64,000 nucleotides of DNA from Streptomyces bacillaris (GTDB lineage: Bacteria; Actinomycetota; Actinomycetes; Streptomycetales; Streptomycetaceae). Of this stretch, positions 27,415 through 35,625 are shown piece by piece. The translations under genes were made by a program, and so were the position numbers. The number at the start of each line of letters is the position of its first letter. Position 1 is the first letter of the stretch. Below the pieces are notes generated by a model. That model was not told the origin of the DNA and ran no database searches. It saw nothing but the letters and a program-made list of their open reading frames with translations. The stretch spans positions 2,046,001-2,110,000 of the forward strand of contig NZ_CP029378.1 in the NCBI RefSeq assembly GCF_003268675.1, written 5' to 3'.

Positions 27415-27434
27415 GCCGGACCGGGCGGTCCGGC
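27415..27434 (-). other. Hairpin between lacI and the binding-protein gene
   Basis: GCCGGACC (27415-27422) and GGTCCGGC (27427-27434) form an 8-bp stem with a 4-nt loop in the 86-bp gap. It may be a partial terminator or an RNA stabiliser that sets the higher expression usual for a binding protein. Confidence 0.45.
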
Positions 27435-27480
27435 GGAGGGTGGAAGGGGGTGGGCGGGGCGCGGCCGGGCGGCCGGTCCG

Positions 27481-28455
27481 TCACGGCGCCGAGCGGCGCA
27501 CGACCAGTTCGGTGGGCAGCACGGCCGGGCCGTCGGGTACGGGCGTGCCGCCGAGGTGGGAGAGCAGCATCCGGGCGGCCGTCTCACCCATGCGGCGGGT
27601 GGGCTGGCGCACGGTGGTGAGGGGCGGTTCGGTGTGTTCGGCCATCGGGATGTCGTCGAAGCCGACGACCGCGACATCGTCGGGGACCCGGCGCCCGGCG
27701 GTCCGCAGGGCGCGCAGCACCCCGGTGGCGCTGATGTCGTTGTGCGCGAAGACGGAGTCGAACGCGACGTCCCGGGAGAGGAGTTGCTCCATGGCGAGGC
27801 GGCCGCCGAGTTCGGTGAAGTCCCCTTCGACGACGTGGACGTCGGGCAGGACCGAGCGGAATCCGCCCAGCCGGTCCCGTACGCAGCCGAAGTGCTGGGG
27901 GCCGGTGAGGACGACGGGCCGGGAGCGTCCGGCGGCGAGCAGGTGGCGGGCCGCCGACGCTCCTCCCTCGTGGTTGGTGGTCACGACGGAGGGGAACGCG
28001 GGGTGGTGGCCCCGGTCGTCGATGAGGACGATCGGCAGGCCGTCGCGGTGCAGGTCGGTGAGGTGGCCGAGGGTGTTCTCGGGCTCCACGACGACGAGCC
28101 CGTCGAAGGCGCGCGCCGACACCTGGCTGGTGAAGCGCTGGACGGACTCGGCGCCCCGGTTGCAGGTGAAGAGCAGCAGCCCGTAGTCGGCGGCCTCGAC
28201 GGTGTCGACGACGCCCTGGAGCAGTTCGCCCATCCACGGCCAGGTGAGCGAGGGCACGAGCATCCCGACCGTACGGCTGGAGCCCCGGGCCAGGCCCACG
28301 GCTCCGGAGCTGGGCACATAGCCGAGCTGTGCGATCACTTCACGAACGCGGGCGGCGGTCACCCGGTCCACCTCGCCCTTGGTGTTGATGACCCGCGACA
28401 CGGTCGTCTTGCTGACGCCGGCCTCGCGGGCGACATCGGCGATGGTGACGCGCAT
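27481..28455 (-). CDS. LacI-family transcriptional repressor of the sugar cluster
   Basis: This 324-aa repressor has a LacI HTH (TIADVAREAGVSKTTVSRVINTKGEVDRVTAARV) and hinge helix (AVGLARGSSRTVGMLVP). The periplasmic-binding-protein-like sensor domain ends in the usual VVGFDDIPMAEHTEPPLTTVRQP. It is the first gene of the co-directional run with the transporter and beta-glucosidases, so it probably represses that run and itself until the sugar arrives. A perfect 28-bp palindrome lies 40 bp before its ATG. Confidence 0.94.
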   Translation of the reverse strand: MRVTIADVAREAGVSKTTVSRVINTKGEVDRVTAARVREVIAQLGYVPSSGAVGLARGSSRTVGMLVPSLTWPWMGELLQGVVDTVEAADYGLLLFTCNRGAESVQRFTSQVSARAFDGLVVVEPENTLGHLTDLHRDGLPIVLIDDRGHHPAFPSVVTTNHEGGASAARHLLAAGRSRPVVLTGPQHFGCVRDRLGGFRSVLPDVHVVEGDFTELGGRLAMEQLLSRDVAFDSVFAHNDISATGVLRALRTAGRRVPDDVAVVGFDDIPMAEHTEPPLTTVRQPTRRMGETAARMLLSHLGGTPVPDGPAVLPTELVVRRSAP

Positions 28456-28495
28456 CGGGGCCTCCAGGGGGCCGGGAGACGTGCTGGAGAGGTTT

Positions 28496-28523
28496 CCGGT
28501 ACCGGTTCCGGAACCGGTACCGG
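28496..28523. promoter_or_regulatory. Perfect 28-bp palindrome upstream of lacI
   Basis: The left half is CCGGTACCGGTTCC and the right half is its exact reverse complement, centred between 28509 and 28510. It lies between the lacI start and the cimA terminator and is the best candidate operator of the LacI regulator. A nested repeat of CCGGTACCGG/CCGGTTCCGG could allow two dimers to bind. Confidence 0.7.
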
Positions 28524-28640
28524 CGTTGCGGCTGGAGTTAACCGCGCCGATACAGAGCCGTCAATACTTCACGTCGACATTGGTCGGGTCTCATCTGCCG
28601 GGCGGGGAGGGCGGGTTGAGCGTTCACCTCTTGAACGTAC

Positions 28641-28677
28641 GAGAGCCGCCATCCCCGGGGTCGGGGTGGCGGCTCTC
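28641..28677 (-). terminator. Terminator downstream of cimA
   Basis: GAGAGCCGCCA (28641-28651) and TGGCGGCTCTC (28667-28677), with further CCCC/GGGG pairing inside. It begins 34 nt past the cimA stop codon. Confidence 0.85.
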
Positions 28678-28710
28678 ATGGCCGGGCGGGCGGGGCTCCT
28701 GCTCGGTGGG

Positions 28711-30318
28711 CTACTCCGTCGGCTCGACGCCCGCACGGAGGAGGCCGTAGGTGTACGCGTCCTCCAGCGCCTGCCAGGACGCGGCGATGACGTTCTCCGC
28801 GACGCCGACGGTGGCCCAGTCACCGGTGCCGTCGCCCGTGGTGATCAGGACCCGGGTGGTGGACTCGGTGCCCGTACGGCCTTCCAGGATGCGGACCTTG
28901 TAGTCGACCAGCTCCAGCTTGGCGAGCTGGGGGTAGATCCGCTCCAGGGCGACGCGCAGGGCCCGGTCCAGGGCGTTGACCGGGCCGTTGCCCTCGGCGG
29001 TGGCGACGATGCGCTCGCCCTTGGCCCAGAGCTTGACGGTGGCCTCGTTGGCGTGGGTGCCGTCGGGGCGGTCCTCCACGATCGCGCGCCACGACTCCGT
29101 ACGGAAGTAGCGGCGGGCGCGGCCCTCCACCTCGCCGCGCAGCAGGAGTTCGAAGGAGGCGTCGGCGGCCTCGTAGGTGTAGCCCTGGAGTTCGCGCTCC
29201 TTGACCCGCTCCACGACCCGGCCGACCAGGGCGCGGTCGTCGCCCAGGTCGATGCCCAGCTCCTTGCCCTTCAGCTCGATGGAGGCGCGGCCGGCCATGT
29301 CGGAGACCAGCATCCGCATGGTGTTGCCGACCAGCTCCGGGTCGATGTGCTGGTAGAGGTCCGGGTCGACCTTGATCGCGGAGGCGTGCAGCCCGGCCTT
29401 GTGGGCGAAGGCCGAGACACCGACGTACGGCTGGTGGGTGGAGGGAGTGAGGTTGACGACCTCCGCGATGGCGTGCGAGATCCGGGTCATCTCGGCGAGG
29501 GCGCCCTCGGGGAGCACCTTCATGCCGTATTTCAGCTCCAGGGCGGCGACCACGGGGAAGAGGTTGGCGTTGCCGACCCGCTCGCCGTACCCGTTGGCCG
29601 TGCACTGGACGTGGGTGGCGCCCGCGTCCACGGCGGCCAGGGTGTTGGCGACCGCACAGCCGGTGTCGTCCTGGGCGTGGATGCCGAGCCGGGCGCCGGT
29701 GTCCGCGATGACCGTGGAGACGACGGCCTGGACCTGGGCGGGGAGCATGCCGCCGTTGGTGTCGCAGAGGATGACGACCTCGGCGCCCGCCTCGTACGCC
29801 GTACGGACCACGGCTTTCGCGTACGCCGGGTTGGCCCGGTAGCCGTCGAAGAAGTGCTCGCAGTCCACGAAGACCCTGCGGCCCTGTTCGCGCAGGTGGG
29901 AGACGGTGTCGCGGACCATCTCCAGGTTCTCGTCCAGGGTGGTGCGCAGGGCCAGCTCGACATGGCGGTCATGGGACTTGGCGACCAGCGTGATCACCGG
30001 GGCGCCGGAGCTGAGGAGCGCCTTCACCTGGGGGTCCTCGGCCGCGCTGCCACCGGCCCGGCGGGTCGCGCCGAACGCCACCAGCTGGGCGTTCTCGAAC
30101 GTGATCTCCTGCTGTGCGCGGGCGAAGAACTCGGTGTCGCGGGGGTTGGCCCCCGGCCAGCCGCCCTCGATGTAACCGACACCGAAGGTGTCCAGATGAC
30201 GGGCGATGGTCAGCTTGTCGGCGACCGTCAGGTTGATGCCCTCACGCTGAGCACCGTCGCGCAGTGTGGTGTCGAAGACATGAAAACTGTCGTCGGTGGC
30301 GTTGGCCTTGGTGGTCAT
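28711..30318 (-). CDS. cimA: Citramalate synthase
   Basis: This 535-aa cytoplasmic enzyme of the isopropylmalate/citramalate synthase family condenses pyruvate with acetyl-CoA to citramalate, a route to 2-oxobutyrate and isoleucine. The TIM-barrel part has FDTTLRDGAQREGINL (metal Asp and catalytic Arg), the metal His pair in GIHAQDDTGCAVAN and ANGYGERVGNANL. The C-terminal LeuA allosteric domain (about 400-535) includes DYKVRILEGRTGTEST. The ATG at 30318 follows AGGAG at 11 nt; the frame is open further 5' across the attenuator but is not coding there. A leader peptide and terminator hairpin upstream point to control by isoleucine-tRNA charging. Confidence 0.95.
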   Translation of the reverse strand: MTTKANATDDSFHVFDTTLRDGAQREGINLTVADKLTIARHLDTFGVGYIEGGWPGANPRDTEFFARAQQEITFENAQLVAFGATRRAGGSAAEDPQVKALLSSGAPVITLVAKSHDRHVELALRTTLDENLEMVRDTVSHLREQGRRVFVDCEHFFDGYRANPAYAKAVVRTAYEAGAEVVILCDTNGGMLPAQVQAVVSTVIADTGARLGIHAQDDTGCAVANTLAAVDAGATHVQCTANGYGERVGNANLFPVVAALELKYGMKVLPEGALAEMTRISHAIAEVVNLTPSTHQPYVGVSAFAHKAGLHASAIKVDPDLYQHIDPELVGNTMRMLVSDMAGRASIELKGKELGIDLGDDRALVGRVVERVKERELQGYTYEAADASFELLLRGEVEGRARRYFRTESWRAIVEDRPDGTHANEATVKLWAKGERIVATAEGNGPVNALDRALRVALERIYPQLAKLELVDYKVRILEGRTGTESTTRVLITTGDGTGDWATVGVAENVIAASWQALEDAYTYGLLRAGVEPTE

Positions 30319-30415
30319 GCTGATCTGACTCCTGTCGGATGAGTGGATCCGGACGATCGGGCTCCACTTGCCCCCATCATCCCGCGCGCGCCGCCCCGGC
30401 CCGGGTGCGGGCCGG

Positions 30416-30446
30416 AAAACAAAAAACCCCTCGCGGGTGCGAGAGG
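30416..30446 (-). terminator. Attenuator terminator in the cimA leader
   Basis: On the minus strand CCTCTCGC, loop ACCC, GCGAGGGG, then a U-run (TTTTTTGTTTT). The stem is 8 bp with one wobble. It is the only such U-tailed hairpin here besides that of ilvB and lies between the leader peptide stop (30502) and the cimA start (30318), as in ribosome-mediated attenuation. Confidence 0.85.
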
Positions 30447-30501
30447 TCTGCGCGCGGGTCTGGGGCACGATGGCCGTGCCGTACGGGGTGGTACGGGACG
30501 G

Positions 30502-30537
30502 TCACTGCGGACCGGCGCGCCTGTTGCCAATAATCAT
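30502..30537 (-). CDS. cimA leader peptide (isoleucine-sensing, proposed)
   Basis: A short frame encodes MIIGNRRAGPQ and stops 55 nt before the attenuator hairpin. Two adjacent ATT isoleucine codons directly after the start are striking in a genome that nearly always uses ATC. Stalling there when Ile-tRNA is scarce would favour read-through into cimA. No clear ribosome site precedes the ATG, so the mRNA may be leaderless at this codon. Confidence 0.7.
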   Translation of the reverse strand: MIIGNRRAGPQ

Positions 30538-30594
30538 GACGAACGAGGACACGGCAGCAGTCTCGCACAGTGACGCGCCCGTGACGGCGGTGTC

Positions 30595-31242
30595 TCAGGA
30601 TGCGGTCGTGACGCTGGTCGCATCGCCCGGCCGCGGCCCCGGTGACAGCGTCTCGTCCAGGAACTCCCCCGCCTGTACGAGCACCTGTCCGCGGCCCGTC
30701 CCCGGGATGCCGACCGTCACATGGACGCTGAACCCGTCGAGCAGGGCCCGCAGCCGGGTGGCGAACCGGTCGGCGTCCACCGGCCGGAACTCCCCGCGCG
30801 AGACCCCCTCGGCCAGCAGCGCCACCAGGTCCCGGTGCCAGGCCCCCTCGATGGCGGCCTGCCGGGCCCGGGCCTCGTCGTCCGCGTTCTGCGAGCGGCC
30901 CCAGACCTCCAGCCAGAGCGTCCAGTGGGGGTCGCGGTGGCCGGCCGGGAGGTAGAGGGCGATGTACGCGTCCAGCCGCTCCCGGGCCGTCCCCGGCTCG
31001 GCCAGCAGGGCGCGCCGCTCGGCACCGAGGCGGTCCTCACTCCACTCCAGGGTCCGCAGCAGCAGCTCGTCCTTGGTGCGGAAGTAGTAGAGGAGGTGCC
31101 CGCTGCTCATCCCCACCTCCCGCCCGAGCCCGGCCATGGTCAGCCCGTCGAGCCCGCGCGCGGCGATGGTGGCCATGGCGGCGGCGAGGACGTCCTCACG
31201 GGGCGGGGCGGGGTGGTGGGTGCGGCGGGGGGCGGGGGGCAT
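30595..31242 (-). CDS. TetR/AcrR-family regulator
   Basis: This 215-aa regulator has an N-terminal HTH (LAAAMATIAARGLDGLTMAGLGREVGMSSGHLLYYFRTKDELLLRTLEW) and an all-helical ligand domain of the TetR_C_6/BetI-like type (WTLWLEVWGRSQNADDEARARQA). It starts 24 bp after the agmatine deiminase stop codon on the same strand, so the two are likely cotranscribed. The paired palindromes upstream of the deiminase gene are its probable operators. BetI-like regulators often respond to polyamine-like or quaternary amine ligands. Confidence 0.92.
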   Translation of the reverse strand: MPPAPRRTHHPAPPREDVLAAAMATIAARGLDGLTMAGLGREVGMSSGHLLYYFRTKDELLLRTLEWSEDRLGAERRALLAEPGTARERLDAYIALYLPAGHRDPHWTLWLEVWGRSQNADDEARARQAAIEGAWHRDLVALLAEGVSRGEFRPVDADRFATRLRALLDGFSVHVTVGIPGTGRGQVLVQAGEFLDETLSPGPRPGDATSVTTAS

Positions 31243-31266
31243 GGGATGACCGGACTCTCGGTGGGT

Positions 31267-32298
31267 TCAGATCTTCGGCTGCTGCTGGGTGATGCAGTGG
31301 ATGCCTCCACCGCCGGCAAAGATCGTACGGGCGTCGACCAGCGTCACCGTACGGTCCGGGAACAGGCCGCGGAAGATCGCCGCGGCCTCCTCGTCGCGCG
31401 GGTCGTCGAAGGCGCAGAGGACCACGCCGTCGTTGCAGAGGTAGTGGTTGATGTAGGAGTAGTCGACCCACTCCCCGTCCTCGTCCCGCAGCACGGTGGG
31501 CGCGGGCACCTCGACGACCTCCAGCGGGCGGCCCCGGGCGTCGGTGGCGGCCCGCAGGACGGCCAGCAGCTCCCGGGTGACCTCGTGGTCGGGGTGGGCC
31601 GGGTCGGGCTGGACGTGGGCGACGACGGTGCCCGGGCGGACGAAGGCGGCGACGATGTCGACATGGCCGAGCGTGCCGTACGTCCCGTAGTCGCCGGTCA
31701 GCCCGCGCGGCAGCCAGATCGCCTTCTCGGTGCCCAGGCGGGCGTGGATCTCCGCCTCCACCTGCTCGCGGCTCCAGCCGGGGTTGCGCTCCTTGCCGAG
31801 CTGGACGGTCTCGGTGAGCAGGACGGTCCCCTCGCCGTCCACGTGGATCGCGCCGCCCTCGTTGACGAGCGGGGAGCTGTGGGCGGGGGTGCCGGTCAGC
31901 TCCGCGACGGCCCGGGCGATGTGCTGGTCGCTCTCCCAGCGGGCCCAGCCCTGGGCGCCCCAGCCGTTGAACGTCCAGTCGACGGCGGCGAGGGTGCGGC
32001 CGTCGGTGACGAAGGAGGGCCCGATGTCCCGCATCCAGGCGTCGTCGAGGGGGCGGACGGCCAGCTCCACGTCGGGGCCGAGGAGGGCGGCGGCGCCTTC
32101 CTCCTGCCCCGGCCCGACCACCATGGTGACCGGCTCGAACCGGCGTACGGCCCGGGCCACGGCGGCCCAGGCGTGGCGGGCCTCGCCCAGCTCGGTGTCG
32201 GAGGCGAAGGTGGGGTTGGGGCCCGGCCAGGCCATCCAGGTGCGCTCGTGGGGCGCCCACTCGGGGGGCATGCGGAAGAGGGCGGGGGTGGCCGGCAT
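31267..32298 (-). CDS. aguA: Agmatine deiminase
   Basis: This 343-aa peptidyl-arginine-deiminase-fold enzyme converts agmatine to N-carbamoylputrescine and ammonia. Landmarks are FRMPPEWAPHERTWMAWPGPNPTF, LDDAWMRDIGPSFV, the His of LGHVDIVAAFV and the catalytic Cys in FAGGGGIHCITQQQP near the C-terminus. GGAG lies before the ATG. No N-carbamoylputrescine amidase gene is present in this window. It is the first gene of a two-gene unit with the TetR regulator. Confidence 0.94.
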   Translation of the reverse strand: MPATPALFRMPPEWAPHERTWMAWPGPNPTFASDTELGEARHAWAAVARAVRRFEPVTMVVGPGQEEGAAALLGPDVELAVRPLDDAWMRDIGPSFVTDGRTLAAVDWTFNGWGAQGWARWESDQHIARAVAELTGTPAHSSPLVNEGGAIHVDGEGTVLLTETVQLGKERNPGWSREQVEAEIHARLGTEKAIWLPRGLTGDYGTYGTLGHVDIVAAFVRPGTVVAHVQPDPAHPDHEVTRELLAVLRAATDARGRPLEVVEVPAPTVLRDEDGEWVDYSYINHYLCNDGVVLCAFDDPRDEEAAAIFRGLFPDRTVTLVDARTIFAGGGGIHCITQQQPKI

Positions 32299-32328
32299 GG
32301 GGGGCTCCTGGACTCCTGGACCGATTGA

Positions 32329-32345
32329 TTAGAGTGTCACTCTAA
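32329..32345. promoter_or_regulatory. TetR-type operator 1 upstream of aguA
   Basis: TTAGAGTGTCACTCTAA is a perfect 8-1-8 palindrome 30 bp before the aguA start, over the expected promoter. It shares its half-site with operator 2. Confidence 0.75.
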
Positions 32346-32384
32346 CCAGAACACAGATGCGTACGGAAGCCTCTTCGGCTCCTG

Positions 32385-32401
32385 TTAGAGCGCCGCTCTA
32401 T
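32385..32401. promoter_or_regulatory. TetR-type operator 2 upstream of aguA
   Basis: TTAGAGCGCCGCTCTAT contains the perfect 7-1-7 palindrome TAGAGCGCCGCTCTA. Its centre is 56 bp from operator 1. The shared half-site is TTAGAGYG. Confidence 0.7.
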
Positions 32402-32412
32402 CTGTACGGCGT

Positions 32413-32454
32413 GGAAAAGGCCGCACCTGCTACGGAGGCGGTGCGGCCTTTTCC
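32413..32454 (-). terminator. Terminator downstream of ilvE
   Basis: Perfect 15-bp arms GGAAAAGGCCGCACC (32413-32427) and GGTGCGGCCTTTTCC (32440-32454), 12-nt loop, 37 nt past the ilvE stop codon. Confidence 0.9.
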
Positions 32455-32491
32455 AGGGGCCGGAGGGCCGAGGGCCGGGGCCCCGGTGGGG

Positions 32492-33595
32492 CTAGCCGAG
32501 CGGGTGCATCCAGCCGTGGGTGTCCTCGGCGATGCCGCGCTGGACGTCGAGCAGGCGCTCACGCAGCTTCATGGTGACCTCGCCGGGGGTGCCGTCGCCC
32601 TGGGTCCACTCGCCGCTCGCGGTCTTCACGGTGCCGACGGGGGTGATGACGGCGGCGGTGCCGCAGGCGAAGACCTCGGTGAGGGTGCCGTTCGCGGTGT
32701 CGTCGCGCCACTGGTCGATGGAGATCCGGCCCTCCTCGGAGCCGTAACCGAGGTCGCGGGCGACCGTGAGGAGGGAGTCGCGGGTGACCCCGGCGAGCAG
32801 CGAGCCGGTGAGGGCGGGCGTGACGATCTTCTTGGAGCCGCCCTCCTGCTCGTACACGAAGTAGAGGTTCATCCCGCCCAGTTCCTCGACCCACTTGTGC
32901 TCGACGGCGTCGAGGTAGGCGACCTGGGCGCAGCCGTGCTCGGCGGCCTCGGCCTGGGCGAGGAGGGAGGCCGCGTAGTTGCCGCCGGTCTTGGCGTCGC
33001 CCATGCCGCCGGGGACGGCGCGGACGCGGTTCTCGGAGAGCCAGATGGAGACGGGCTTCACGCCACCGGGGAAGTAGGCGCCGGCGGGCGAGGCGATGAC
33101 CAGGAAGAGGTACTCGTTGGCCGGCTTCACACCGAGGCCGACCTCGGTCGCGATCATGAACGGGCGCAGGTAGAGCGACTCCTCGCCGCCGTGCGCCGGG
33201 ACCCACGCCTTGTCCTGCTGGACCAGCGCGTCGCAGGCCGCGATGAAGGTCTCGACGGGCAGCTCCGGCATGGCGAGGCGGGCGGCGGAGCGCTGGAAGC
33301 GGCGGGCGTTGGCGTCGGGGCGGAACGAGGCGACCGAGCCGTCGGGCTGGCGGTAGGCCTTGAGCCCCTCGAAGATCTCCTGCGCGTAGTGCAGGGTCAT
33401 GTTGGCCGGGTCCAGCGACAGCGGGCCGTAGGGGACCAGCTCGGCGTCGTGCCAGCCGCGCCCTTCGGTCCAGCGGATCGTCACCATGTGGTCGGTGAAG
33501 TGGCGGCCGAATCCGGGGCTGGCCAGGATCGCTTCGCGCTCCGCGTCGGACAGCGGGTTCGAGGAGGGCTTGAGCTCGATCGTGGGCGTCGTCAT
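32492..33595 (-). CDS. ilvE: Branched-chain amino acid aminotransferase
   Basis: This 367-aa PLP enzyme of fold type IV transfers the amino group for the last step of valine, leucine and isoleucine synthesis and the first step of their breakdown. Landmarks are [32 protein letters not shown], the PLP Lys in [14 protein letters not shown] and the closing [15 protein letters not shown]. The length is typical. The start [14 protein letters not shown] matches the family. It is a single gene flanked by terminators. The 257 bp upstream to leuB hold the leuB terminator and no recognisable leader peptide. Confidence 0.96.
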   Translation of the reverse strand: MTTPTIELKPSSNPLSDAEREAILASPGFGRHFTDHMVTIRWTEGRGWHDAELVPYGPLSLDPANMTLHYAQEIFEGLKAYRQPDGSVASFRPDANARRFQRSAARLAMPELPVETFIAACDALVQQDKAWVPAHGGEESLYLRPFMIATEVGLGVKPANEYLFLVIASPAGAYFPGGVKPVSIWLSENRVRAVPGGMGDAKTGGNYAASLLAQAEAAEHGCAQVAYLDAVEHKWVEELGGMNLYFVYEQEGGSKKIVTPALTGSLLAGVTRDSLLTVARDLGYGSEEGRISIDQWRDDTANGTLTEVFACGTAAVITPVGTVKTASGEWTQGDGTPGEVTMKLRERLLDVQRGIAEDTHGWMHPLG

Positions 33596-33800
33596 GAGTG
33601 CGTGTCCTTCACCGGTCTTGTGTGTGATGGACCGCGCCCACGCCCGTCCTCCTCCCGACGCTTTCCGGTCAGGTCCTAGGACGTCCGAGCTTCACCTCGA
33701 GCCACGGCCCCGCGTTCGATTATCTCTTGCGGAGGGCGTGGCACGAAATGGTGGGATTGCGGTCCAGGGGTCGATGGTGGCACCCGGGGGCCGCACAGGT

Positions 33801-33835
33801 GAAGCCGCCGGGCGCTGATGCGACCCGGCGGCTTC
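33801..33835 (-). terminator. Terminator downstream of leuB
   Basis: Perfect 12-bp arms GAAGCCGCCGGG (33801-33812) and CCCGGCGGCTTC (33824-33835), starting 17 nt past the leuB stop codon. Confidence 0.88.
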
Positions 33836-33852
33836 GAAGTGGAGTCGTCGGG

Positions 33853-34896
33853 TCAGCTCGCTACACGTACCGCGAGCGCGTCACCGATCTCGTCGGTCGT
33901 ACGCGTGGTGGCCCCGTCGCGCTCCGCCAGATCGGCGGAGACGGCGTCCTCGATGCGCACGGCCTCGGCCTCGTAGCCGAGGTGGCGCAGCAGGAGGGCG
34001 ACGGAGAGGACCGTGGCGGTCGGGTCGGCCTTGCCCTGCCCCGCGATGTCGGGGGCGGAGCCGTGGACCGGCTCGAACATCGACGGGAACGCGCCCGTCG
34101 GGTTGATGTTGCCGGAGGCGGCCAGGCCGATACCGCCGGTCACGGCGGCGGCGAGGTCCGTGAGGATGTCACCGAAGAGGTTGTCGGTGACGATGACGTC
34201 GAAGCGCTCCGGCTGGGTGACGAAGAAGATCGTCGCGGCGTCGACGTGCAGATAGTCGGTGGAGACCTGCGGGTACTCGGCGGCGACCTTGTCGAAGGTG
34301 TTCTTCCAGAGGTGGCCGGCGTAGACGAGGACGTTGTTCTTGTGGACCAGCGTCAGCTTCTTGCGGGGCCGGGCGGCCGCGCGCTCGAAGGCGTCCCGGA
34401 CCACGCGCTCGACGCCGTACGCCGTGTTGACGCTGACCTCGGTGGCGACCTCGGCGGGGGTGCCGGTGCGCAGCGAGCCGCCGTTGCCCGTGTACGGGCC
34501 CTCGGTGCCCTCGCGGACGACGACGAAGTCGATGTCGGGGCGGCCTGCGAGCGGGGTCGCGGTGTTCGGGAAGAGCTTGGAGGGGCGCAGGTTGATGAAG
34601 TGGTCGAAGGCGAAACGCAGCTTCAGCAGCAGCCCGCGCTCCAGGACGCCGGACGGCACGGACGGGTCACCGATCGCGCCGAGGAGGATGGCGTCGTGGC
34701 CCTTGAGCGCCTCCAGCTCCGCGTCCGGGAGGGTCTCACCGGTGCGGTGCCAGCGCTGGGCGCCAAGGTCGTACTCCTTGGTCTCCAGCTTCACATCCTG
34801 CGGGAGGACAGCGTTGAGGACTTTGAGGCCCTGGGCCACAACTTCCTGGCCGATTCCGTCACCGGGGATCACTGCGAGATCGATGCTGCGAGACAT
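33853..34896 (-). CDS. leuB: 3-isopropylmalate dehydrogenase
   Basis: This 347-aa NAD-dependent enzyme oxidises and decarboxylates 3-isopropylmalate in leucine synthesis. It shows [21 protein letters not shown], the substrate-binding Arg pair region ([17 protein letters not shown]), [14 protein letters not shown], the Lys in HKNNVL and the metal Asp residues in [15 protein letters not shown]. It belongs to the short actinobacterial LeuB type. leuA and leuCD are not in this window. A TAGGCT hexamer 6 nt before the ATG suggests a leaderless transcript. Confidence 0.96.
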   Translation of the reverse strand: MSRSIDLAVIPGDGIGQEVVAQGLKVLNAVLPQDVKLETKEYDLGAQRWHRTGETLPDAELEALKGHDAILLGAIGDPSVPSGVLERGLLLKLRFAFDHFINLRPSKLFPNTATPLAGRPDIDFVVVREGTEGPYTGNGGSLRTGTPAEVATEVSVNTAYGVERVVRDAFERAAARPRKKLTLVHKNNVLVYAGHLWKNTFDKVAAEYPQVSTDYLHVDAATIFFVTQPERFDVIVTDNLFGDILTDLAAAVTGGIGLAASGNINPTGAFPSMFEPVHGSAPDIAGQGKADPTATVLSVALLLRHLGYEAEAVRIEDAVSADLAERDGATTRTTDEIGDALAVRVAS

Positions 34897-35255
34897 GCGG
34901 GAAGCCTAACGGTGCGTCCCACCCCATGACATCCGACGTCCACCATATGGACGGCGGGTGGGGGTGCAAGGGTGTTCGGACGGTGGGGGGTAAGGGCTGT
35001 GGGGCGGTGGTGCGGTAAGGCTGCGGGCCGGGCGGGGTGCTGGGCCGCTCTCCGTCCGGGCCGGTGAGTGAGGGCCGTCGGCGAGCGGGCGGCGCGGGGG
35101 GCCGCTGGTGCACGGGCCGCCGTTGCGCGCGTGGCGCGGGCTCGGGCGACGGTGGCGCGCGGGCTCGGCGGGCGGAGGGGCCGCCCGGTGGGCGCGCGGG
35201 CCGGGTCGGCGCGCGGGCTCAGTGGCCGCGCGGGCTGCTCAGCGGGCGCGCGGGC
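34897..35255. other. Gene-free region with GC-rich degenerate repeats
   Basis: The first 30 bp are the leuB promoter region. From about 35120 the sequence consists of degenerate GCGCGGGCTC-type repeats, with an exact 19-bp direct repeat GCGCGCGGGCTCAGTGGCC at 35209-35227 and 35246-35264. Open frames here are Arg/Gly/Ala low-complexity and I do not consider them genes. Confidence 0.7.
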
Positions 35256-35384
35256 TCAGTGGCCGGTGGAGCCGCCGTTGTCGCGGCGGTCCAGGGCGCG
35301 CTGGAGGGCGGCGGCCGCGTTCTTGCGCTCGGCCTCGGCGGAGCGGGAGCTGTGGCGGACGCGGCGGGTGGTGGTGTTGGCCAT
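35256..35384 (-). CDS. Small basic protein, hypothetical (42 aa)
   Basis: A 42-aa protein begins MANTTTRRVRHSSRSAEAER and ends DNGGSTGH. It is highly charged with a helical Ala-rich middle. AAGGAG lies 9 nt before the ATG at 35384, and the frame has strong third-position GC. I recall similar short proteins as widespread in Streptomyces, but no function is known. Its stop codon lies in the second copy of the 19-bp repeat. Confidence 0.7.
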   Translation of the reverse strand: MANTTTRRVRHSSRSAEAERKNAAAALQRALDRRDNGGSTGH

Positions 35385-35625
35385 GATGGATCGACTCCTT
35401 GAGATCGCATGGATGCCGGGTGGGCGGCGGGCGGGCACAGAGAGGTGCGCCGCCGGGGCCGGACCGGGCCGGGATCGGATTTCGAGGTGCCGGAAGGGGC
35501 GGGGAGCGTACGCCGCAGGGGTTACCTGCTTCGGGGCGCGCGCCCGCAACCGCCGCAGACGCTCGATCGAGCGATTCGTTCGGCTCCTACAACGCTAGGA
35601 CAGCCGGGCCGCTCTGTCTCTACAG

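Noticed and set aside
24767-28186. Long plus-strand open frame antisense to the transporter and LacI genes
   Set aside because: Low-complexity antisense translation of genes with clear motifs; no ribosome site or family signature.
35050-35600. Several overlapping Arg/Gly/Ala-rich open frames on both strands
   Set aside because: They are translations of the repeat block and flanks; only the 42-aa frame has a ribosome site and normal composition.
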